Assembly (NCBI GenBank): GCA_965199165.1
Contig: OZ240681.1
Location: forward strand, 496,001 to 560,000
Direction: 5' to 3'
DNA length: 64,000 bases
Source of the DNA: LMUY01 sp965199165
Lineage (GTDB): Bacteria; Pseudomonadota; Alphaproteobacteria; Acetobacterales; Acetobacteraceae
The translations under genes were made by a program, and so were the position numbers. Below, piece by piece: positions 58,170 to 64,000 of the stretch. Under the pieces are notes generated by a model, which was given only the letters and a program-made list of their open reading frames with translations, was not told the origin of the DNA and made no database searches. Numbering within the stretch: the stretch's first letter is position 1; each line of letters opens with the position of its first letter.

Positions 58170-59575
58170 TCTTGACCCTTCACCTCGCTGCCGAGGCCGG
58201 CGGCCCGGATGAGGTGCGGACGCTCGAGCAGGGCACGTTGACGATCGGGCGCGGTGCCGAGAACGGCTGGGTGCTGACCGATCCGGACCGGACGATCTCC
58301 AAGCAGCATTGCCGCATCGACCGCTCGGAAAGCGGCTTCCTGCTGACCGATACCAGCACCAACGGGGTGTTCGTCGGGTCGGACGTCCATCCGGTAGGCC
58401 GGGGCCATTCCCGCGTCCTGGCGGATGGCGACAGCATCGTGGTCGGCCCGCATCACCTCACCGCGTCCATCGCGGAGCAGCCAGCCGCCGCGCCGTTCGG
58501 CGCAGGCTTGGACCTGGAGCCCCGCCCGGCCCCGGGGGCGCAGCCTTACTCCGGCATCGTGCAGGCGCCGGACTCGCCCATACCCCAGCCGGTGGAGGCA
58601 CCGTGGCTCGACGGCATTCCCGGCGGGCAGTTCGGCCCGGGGTTGCGCGCCGCACCGCAGGGCTGGGACGCACCGCCGGACCCGGCCGACTTCGCCGCGT
58701 CGGGCCTGCGGCGGGAGCCAAACCCGCTGGACGCCGCGGCGGCCGCGTTCAGCCACGGTTCGGAGCATAGCGACGCCACGGCGACCGTGATCCGCCTGCC
58801 CGCCGCGCAGGTCGTGCTCCCGAACAACTGGAACGACCTCGATCCGCTGGATGGCGCCGACCTTGCCGTGCTGCCGGCCGAAGCCGCGCTGGCCAGGGCG
58901 TCCGCGCCGGAGACGCCCCTGCCGTTGCACGAGCCGCAGGAGGCGTGGCGTGAGGCACCACCCGCCGCCGAGGCCGGTCCGGAGCCGGCCGCAGCCCGGC
59001 TGGTGGCCGCCTTCCTGGCCGGATCGGGGCTGCCGGCGGACGCCTTGGCCGGGCCCAGCCTGGAGGAGACGTTCCGCGCGCTGGGTGCGCTCCTCCGCGT
59101 CTCGGTCGATGGCGTGCGGGAGATCCTGGCCACGCGGAAGATCGTGAAATCCGAACTGCGCGCCGACCAGACGGAGATCCAGGCCAGCAACAACAACCCG
59201 ATGAAGTTCGCGCCGGACGTGCAACGCTGCCTGGCGGCGATGGTGGGGCAGCCGCCCGCCGGCTTCATTCCCGGGCCCGAGGCGATGGGACGCAGCATGA
59301 ACGACATCAAGCTGCACGAACTGGCGCTGGTCGCCGCGTTGAACAGCGTGTTCGCCGACATGACGACCCAGCTTGACCCCGAGGCGATCGCCACGCATGT
59401 CCGCACGGAGGCCGGGCTGACGGGCGTCCTGCCCTACGCGCGGGAAGCCCGGTGCTGGGCCGTCTACATGGAGCGGTATCGTGCCCTGCAGGATAGCGGG
59501 GCGGAGAACACGGGCGGCTCGCTGCTCGCCCCCGTGGCGGCCGCCTATGCCAAACACCTGCGGCGGAGCGGGTAA
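58166..59575 (+). CDS. tagH: TagH FHA-domain protein (ImpI/VasC)
   Basis: A 469-residue protein with an N-terminal forkhead-associated domain (about 1-100): LTIGRGAENGWVLTDPDRTI, SKQHCRID and LTDTSTNGVFVG, the phosphothreonine-binding pattern. A long Pro/Ala-rich middle leads to the ImpI/VasC C-terminal domain (LVAAFLAGSGLPADALAGPS and ATRKIVKSELRADQTEIQAS). FHA proteins often place T6SS under Thr-kinase control by PpkA/PppA; no kinase is seen in the window. Confidence 0.92.
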   Translation: MILTLHLAAEAGGPDEVRTLEQGTLTIGRGAENGWVLTDPDRTISKQHCRIDRSESGFLLTDTSTNGVFVGSDVHPVGRGHSRVLADGDSIVVGPHHLTASIAEQPAAAPFGAGLDLEPRPAPGAQPYSGIVQAPDSPIPQPVEAPWLDGIPGGQFGPGLRAAPQGWDAPPDPADFAASGLRREPNPLDAAAAAFSHGSEHSDATATVIRLPAAQVVLPNNWNDLDPLDGADLAVLPAEAALARASAPETPLPLHEPQEAWREAPPAAEAGPEPAAARLVAAFLAGSGLPADALAGPSLEETFRALGALLRVSVDGVREILATRKIVKSELRADQTEIQASNNNPMKFAPDVQRCLAAMVGQPPAGFIPGPEAMGRSMNDIKLHELALVAALNSVFADMTTQLDPEAIATHVRTEAGLTGVLPYAREARCWAVYMERYRALQDSGAENTGGSLLAPVAAAYAKHLRRSG

Positions 59576-59588
59576 GCACGCCGCGACC

Positions 59589-60029
59589 ATGAGGAACCGT
59601 CCGATGCTGCGTCTGTCCATCCTCGGCCTGCTGGCCACCCTGCCGCTCGCCGGCTGCGGCGTGCCCGGCACCCTGCACGTCAGCGCCACCGGCGCGGCGG
59701 ACCTGAACCCCGGCCCGGGCGGTGCCGCCTTCCCGGCGCAGGTGCGGCTGTATCAGCTCCGCGCGCCGGAGAAGTTCACCAACGCCGACTATTTCCAGCT
59801 GGCCGACCATGAGCAGGCGGCGCTTGGGGGTGACCTGCTCTCCCGCGAGGAGTTCATCCTGCATCCCGGCGAGACGCGCACGGTCGACCTCAAGACCCAA
59901 CCGGACACGCGCTATGTCGGCGTCGCCGTCGCCTACCGCAACATCGACCGGGCCACGTGGCGGACGATCGAACCGGCGCGGGGCACCATCCGCCTCAACC
60001 TGGCGGCAGACCGCGTGACGCTGCAATGA
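59589..60029 (+). CDS. tssJ: TssJ outer-membrane lipoprotein
   Basis: A 146-residue lipoprotein with lipobox LPLAGC (Cys23). The beta-sandwich pattern is visible in FPAQVRLYQLRAPEKFTNAD and IDRATWRTIEPARG. TssJ anchors the TssLM membrane complex to the outer membrane. ATG 59604 is an alternative start that still leaves a signal. It follows tagH after 13 bp. Confidence 0.9.
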   Translation: MRNRPMLRLSILGLLATLPLAGCGVPGTLHVSATGAADLNPGPGGAAFPAQVRLYQLRAPEKFTNADYFQLADHEQAALGGDLLSREEFILHPGETRTVDLKTQPDTRYVGVAVAYRNIDRATWRTIEPARGTIRLNLAADRVTLQ

Positions 60030-60039
60030 TGCGGCGCTG

Positions 60040-61377
60040 ATGCAAGGAGGCAACCGGGTCGTCTGGACGGAGGGCATGTTCCTCCGCGTCCAACACTTCC
60101 AGCAGGCGGACCGGTGGACGGAGTCGCTGGTACAGGCGGCGGTGCGCGACCTACAGCCGCATCGCTGGGGCTTGTCGGAGATCAGCCTGGACCGCGACAT
60201 GCTCAACATCGGCAAGTTCGCCCTCGCCTCCTGCCGGGGCGCCATGCCCGACGGCACCACATTCTCCATGCCGGACGAGACGGACGCGCCGCCGCCTTTG
60301 GAACTGGCGCGGGGCGAGCGCGGCGGGCTGGTCTACCTGGCCGTCCCGCTGCGGCAGCAAGGCACGTTCGAGACCGGGGCGGACGGGCGCGAGGACTCGG
60401 GGACGCGGTTCCGGCGCGGCCCGTACGACGCCCCGGATGCCAACAGCGGCAGCTTCGCGACCGCGGCCCTGGTGGTCGGCCGCACGCGCTTCTCGTTCAT
60501 CCTGGAGGGCGGCCCCACGGCGGGCTATGCGCTGCTGCCGGTGGCGCGGGTGGTGGAGGTCCGGTCCGACCTGTCGGTGATCCTGGACGAACGGTTCATC
60601 GCGCCCTGCCTGAACTGCGCCGCGCAGCCGCTGCTGAAGGGCTTCCTGGCCGAGCTGCAGGGCTTGATCACGCACCGGGCGGAGGCGATCGCCGCGCGGA
60701 TTTCCGACCCGTCCGTCCGCGGCACGGCGGAGATCGCCGACTTCATGCTGTTGCAGACGATGAACCGCAACGAGCCGCTGCTGCGCCACCTGCTGGCAGC
60801 GGCGCCGACGCTGCACCCCGAGGCCTTCTACCGCGCGTGCCTGGCGCTGGCAGGCGAGCTTGCGACCTACACCAGCTCCAGCCGGCGGGCGACCCACTTC
60901 CCGCCCTACGTGCACGAGGACCTGTACGCCACCTTCGCCCCGGTGTTCAGCGACCTGCGCCAGGCGCTGTCCAGCGTGCTGGAGCAGACGGCGGTTTCCA
61001 TCCCGTTGCAGGAGCGGCGGCATGGCGTGCGCGTTGGCGTCGTGGCGGACCGCTCGCTGCTGCTGCAATCCACCTTCGTCCTGGCCGTCAGCGCGGACAT
61101 CCCGGCGGAACAGCTGCGCCGGGCCTTCCCCAACCAGATCAAGATCGGCCCGGTCGAGCAGATCGCGCAACTGGTCAACGTGGCGCTGCCGGGCATCCCG
61201 GTGCGGCCGCTGCCCGTGGCGCCGCGGCAACTGCCGTATCGCGCCGGGTCGGTCTATTTCGAGCTGGATCGCGCGGCGCCGCTTTGGAAGCAACTTGAGA
61301 GTTCGGGCGCCATCGCGCTGCACCTCGCCGGGTCCTTCCCGCAGATCGAGATGGAACTCTGGGCGATCAAGGACTGA
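60040..61377 (+). CDS. tssK: TssK baseplate-membrane connector
   Basis: A 445-residue protein. The N-terminal shell domain starts NRVVWTEGMFLRVQHFQQAD. The middle has LLKGFLAELQGLITHRAEAI and the C-terminal receptor-binding-like domain ends QIEMELWAIKD. TssK trimers link the baseplate to the membrane complex. ATG 60040 is right after the tssJ stop region. Confidence 0.94.
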   Translation: MQGGNRVVWTEGMFLRVQHFQQADRWTESLVQAAVRDLQPHRWGLSEISLDRDMLNIGKFALASCRGAMPDGTTFSMPDETDAPPPLELARGERGGLVYLAVPLRQQGTFETGADGREDSGTRFRRGPYDAPDANSGSFATAALVVGRTRFSFILEGGPTAGYALLPVARVVEVRSDLSVILDERFIAPCLNCAAQPLLKGFLAELQGLITHRAEAIAARISDPSVRGTAEIADFMLLQTMNRNEPLLRHLLAAAPTLHPEAFYRACLALAGELATYTSSSRRATHFPPYVHEDLYATFAPVFSDLRQALSSVLEQTAVSIPLQERRHGVRVGVVADRSLLLQSTFVLAVSADIPAEQLRRAFPNQIKIGPVEQIAQLVNVALPGIPVRPLPVAPRQLPYRAGSVYFELDRAAPLWKQLESSGAIALHLAGSFPQIEMELWAIKD

Positions 61378-61380
61378 GCC

Positions 61381-62733
61381 ATGGCATACGAGCCGCTGGA
61401 CGACGAGCCGACGATCGTCAAACCGACCCCGGGTGGCCGGGAGCGCCGGCCGGCGCGTGCCGCGCCGGCACCGGCGTTGCTGCCGGCGCCGGCGCAGGCC
61501 GCCTCGTTCGACTTCGCGTTGCTGGCGAACAGCAGCTTCAACGTGGTGGTGGGCGCCGCCGCCCAGCTGCTGAACCTCGCCCGGCGGCTGCGCGGCAGCC
61601 TGACCAACCGGGACGTCGCCGCCCTGCGCAGCCGCGCGGTGGAGGAGATCAAGGGGTTCGAGCGCGTGATCATGGCCTCGGGCGTGCCGCCGGAGCAGGC
61701 GCGGGCCGCGCACTACGCCCTGTGCGCCACGCTGGACGACATCGTGCTCAACACGCCCTGGGGCGCTTACAGCAGCTGGGCGAGCAACAGCCTCGTCAGC
61801 ACCTTCCACGTGGACGTGACCGGGGGTGAGCGGTTCTTCGACCTGCTGACCCACCTGCACAAGGACCCTGGCACCAACCGGGACGTGCTGGCGCTGATGT
61901 ACCTGTGCCTGTCGATCGGGTTCGAGGGCCGGCTGCGGGTGATCGACCAGGGCGCGCTGGAGCTGAGCCGCATCCGCGAGGGCCTGTACCGCACGCTGCG
62001 GCAGGTCTACGGCGATTTCGAGCGGGAGCTGTCGCCGCATTGGCGGGGCGTGGAGGCGCGGCACCGGCCGCTCCGCTCGGCCACCGCCTTGTGGACCATC
62101 CTCTCCGCCGCCGTCGCCCTGCTGATCGCGGCCTTCGTGCTGTTCAGCTACCTGATCAACGGGGATTCGGACCGGACCTTGCGGGCGTTGAGCGGCGCGC
62201 TGCCGCACGGCCCGGTCACGCTCGCCGTGGTCGCGCCAGCACCCCTGCCCAAGCCCAACCCGGCGGTCGCCGACACCGTGCGCCAGGAGCTGGCCGATCC
62301 GATCCGCAACGGCCAGCTGGACCTGGTGAGCGACGGCACCACGCTTGTCGTCCGCATCCACAACGCGGGCATGTTCGCGTCCGGCAGCGCCACCGTGCAG
62401 GACAAGTTCAAGCCGGTGATCGCCCGGATCGCGCACGCCCTCGCCGGGCTGCCGGGGCCGGTCGCCGTGGTGGGGCATACGGACAACCAGCCGATCCACA
62501 CCCTGCGGTTCCCGTCCAACTGGGAGCTGTCGGTCGCCCGCGCCAAGGCGGTGTCCGACATCCTGTCCGAGACGATCCCGCAGGACAAGCTGCAGCCATC
62601 CGGCAAGGGTGACACGGCGCCGCTCGCCAGCAACGAGACGGCTGCAGGCCGGGACCAGAACCGGCGTGTCGAAGTCGTGGTGCACCAGCCGACGGAGGCG
62701 TCCGTGGCGCCGGACGGCGGAGCCAAGCCATGA
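61381..62733 (+). CDS. tssL: TssL (DotU) with OmpA-like domain
   Basis: A 450-residue membrane-complex protein. The cytoplasmic DotU domain (about 60-225) includes ARAAHYALCATLDDIVLNTP and STFHVDVTGGERFFDLLTHL. One transmembrane helix (LWTILSAAVALLIAAFVLFS) leads to a periplasmic OmpA/MotB domain (AVVGHTDNQPIHTLRFPSNW and ELSVARAKAV), which should bind peptidoglycan. This is the extended, peptidoglycan-anchored form of TssL. It overlaps tssM by 4 bp. Confidence 0.94.
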   Translation: MAYEPLDDEPTIVKPTPGGRERRPARAAPAPALLPAPAQAASFDFALLANSSFNVVVGAAAQLLNLARRLRGSLTNRDVAALRSRAVEEIKGFERVIMASGVPPEQARAAHYALCATLDDIVLNTPWGAYSSWASNSLVSTFHVDVTGGERFFDLLTHLHKDPGTNRDVLALMYLCLSIGFEGRLRVIDQGALELSRIREGLYRTLRQVYGDFERELSPHWRGVEARHRPLRSATALWTILSAAVALLIAAFVLFSYLINGDSDRTLRALSGALPHGPVTLAVVAPAPLPKPNPAVADTVRQELADPIRNGQLDLVSDGTTLVVRIHNAGMFASGSATVQDKFKPVIARIAHALAGLPGPVAVVGHTDNQPIHTLRFPSNWELSVARAKAVSDILSETIPQDKLQPSGKGDTAPLASNETAAGRDQNRRVEVVVHQPTEASVAPDGGAKP

Positions 62734-64000
62734 ACTTCTTCTTCAACTTCCTTTCCATGGCGTCCGCCACGGCGGCGCCGGTCACCCGGCTGGTGCGCAA
62801 CCGGTGGCTGCGCACCCTGATCTGGTCGCTGGCCGCCTGCCTGGTGATCTTCTTCTACGGCGACGTCTTCCAGCTCGGCCGGTTCCGCCCGCTGGAGGGC
62901 GACGTGCGCCGCCTGCTCGCCTGCGGCGTCGTGCTGGCCGGCTGGCTGGTCTACAACATCTACAGGTCGATCAAGGACCGGCGCGCCAACAGCGCCATGA
63001 TCGACGCGATCACGCAGACCGGCCCGGCCAGCAAGGCCGACCTATCGACCCAAGAGGTCGACCAGCTGAAGACGCGCCTGCAGGAGGCCCTGGTCCACCT
63101 GCGCAAGATGACGGGCGGGCGGCGGCGCAGCTACCTCTACCAGCTGCCCTGGTACGTGCTGATCGGGCCGCCGGGTTCCGGCAAGACGTCCGCGCTGCTC
63201 AACTCGGGGCTGAAGTTCCCGCTTGCGGACACCATGGGGCGCGAGCCGCTCGCCGGCGTCGGCGGCACTCGCAACTGCGACTGGTGGTTCACCGAGGAGG
63301 CGATCCTGCTGGACACGGCGGGGCGCTACACCACGCAGGACAGCGACCCGGAGATCGACCAGAAGAGCTGGGCCGGCTTCCTCAACCTGCTCAAGACATA
63401 CCGGCCGCTGCAGCCGATCAACGGCGTGGTGGTCGCCGTCAGCCTGGCCGACGTCGCGGGCACCAATGCCGGCGAGCGCCTGGCCATCGCCGCGGCGGTG
63501 CGGGCCCGCATCGGCGAGCTGACCCGCAGCTTCGGCAGCCGCTTCCCGATCTACGTGGTGCTGACCAAGGCCGACCTCGTCGCCGGCTTCGTGCAGTTCT
63601 TCGACGCCTACAGCCGCACCGACCGGGAGCAGGTCTGGGGCATGACCTTCCCGCTGGATGACGGCAAGCCCGGCACGCAGACGGCCGTGTCCCGCTTCGA
63701 CATCGAGTACGACCAGCTGCTCACCCGCATGAACGCCATCGTGCTGGAGCGGCTGCAGCAGGAGACGGACGTCCAACGGCGTGGCCTGATCTACGGCTTC
63801 CCCTTGCAGATGGCCACGCTCAAGGAGCAGCTGCACGAGCTGCTGGAGGAGATCTTCGTCACCTCCAAGTTCGACACGCGGCCGCTGCTGCGCGGCATCT
63901 ACTTCACCTCGTCGACCCAGATGGGGGCGCCGGTCGATCGGCTCATGCACGCCATGGCCGCCAATTTCGGCATGGACGCCCCGCGCCTGGGCGCCTTCGC
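62730..64000 (+). CDS. tssM: TssM (IcmF) membrane protein, cut by window end
   Basis: The first 423 codons of TssM, open to the right edge with no stop. Two N-terminal transmembrane helices (about 28-45 and 62-79) are followed by a cytoplasmic NTPase domain. Its Walker A is IGPPGSGKTSALLNSG (about 145-160), and ILLDTAGRYTTQDSD resembles a GTPase-type Walker B. TssM spans the envelope and contacts TssJ and TssL. The ATG overlaps the tssL stop. Walker A is intact, unlike in some TssM proteins. Confidence 0.93.
   Translation, partial: MNFFFNFLSMASATAAPVTRLVRNRWLRTLIWSLAACLVIFFYGDVFQLGRFRPLEGDVRRLLACGVVLAGWLVYNIYRSIKDRRANSAMIDAITQTGPASKADLSTQEVDQLKTRLQEALVHLRKMTGGRRRSYLYQLPWYVLIGPPGSGKTSALLNSGLKFPLADTMGREPLAGVGGTRNCDWWFTEEAILLDTAGRYTTQDSDPEIDQKSWAGFLNLLKTYRPLQPINGVVVAVSLADVAGTNAGERLAIAAAVRARIGELTRSFGSRFPIYVVLTKADLVAGFVQFFDAYSRTDREQVWGMTFPLDDGKPGTQTAVSRFDIEYDQLLTRMNAIVLERLQQETDVQRRGLIYGFPLQMATLKEQLHELLEEIFVTSKFDTRPLLRGIYFTSSTQMGAPVDRLMHAMAANFGMDAPRLGAF

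Noticed and set aside
1..64000. CRISPR arrays, tRNA or rRNA genes
   Set aside because: I saw no regularly spaced direct repeats, tRNA-like cloverleaf sequences or rRNA sequence on reading through. A computed scan with a tRNA finder would be decisive.

Overview
The window is GC-rich, densely packed bacterial DNA with many 1-4 bp ATGA/GTGA start-stop overlaps. A photosynthesis block (ppsR-bchG-bch2-bchP-tspO-hemC) next to ccmDE, an Imp-type type VI secretion cluster with two TssC paralogues, and an IS1182-type element point to an aerobic or facultative anoxygenic phototrophic alphaproteobacterium. Acetobacteraceae/Rhodospirillales is my best guess, by inference from gene content only.

Layout. 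(1) 475-7598: bacteriochlorophyll and tetrapyrrole genes under the PAS/HTH repressor PpsR, then the cytochrome c maturation genes ccmD and ccmE. (2) 7698-8744: an unrecognised exported or anchored protein, ending in a perfect hairpin. (3) 8769-10227: an IS1182-type element flanked by CTAG. (4) 10228-15891: a D-2-hydroxyacid dehydrogenase and a complete sugar-type ABC importer (binding protein on minus; ATPase and two permeases on plus). (5) 16334-23590: a signalling block made of a membrane-anchored DUF4062-nSTAND1-TPR protein, a TRAFs-binding/class III nucleotide cyclase coupled to an HD phosphodiesterase-like protein, a Crp-family regulator and a stand-alone cyclic-nucleotide-binding protein. 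(6) 23587-31535: a probable RiPP cluster. On minus are a GrrM-like radical SAM/SPASM enzyme and an ABC exporter with a large insertion in its nucleotide-binding domain. Divergent on plus are a 140-residue precursor whose tail holds four aromatic-X-Asn motifs, a DUF692/MNIO-like protein that has lost its metal ligands, a GAF protein, a subtilase without a signal peptide and two secreted proteins. (7) 31546-38792: small exported proteins and an MCE/Mla-type cassette containing a RyR-domain protein and an ABC ATPase with several degenerate catalytic motifs. (8) 38789-49181 (minus): a LigC-like DNA ligase and the secreted arm of a type VI system (immunity gene, PAAR-Rhs effector with HxxD tip, Eag/DcrB chaperone, low-complexity protein, VgrG, unknown, Hcp). 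(9) 49431-64000 (plus): T6SS structural genes tssA-B-C-C'-tagJ-tssE-F-G-tagH-tssJ-K-L-M, with tssM cut by the window end.

The most unusual part is blocks 5 and 6 together. A cyclase, a phosphodiesterase-like protein and two cyclic-nucleotide receptors lie next to a cyclophane-type RiPP cluster. A near-identical CRP-like palindrome (TGTGA-N6-TCACT and TATGA-N6-TCATG, 12 of 16 bases shared) sits upstream of the nSTAND1 gene and in the divergent RiPP promoter. I infer a cyclic-nucleotide-controlled peptide system; the wiring is untested.
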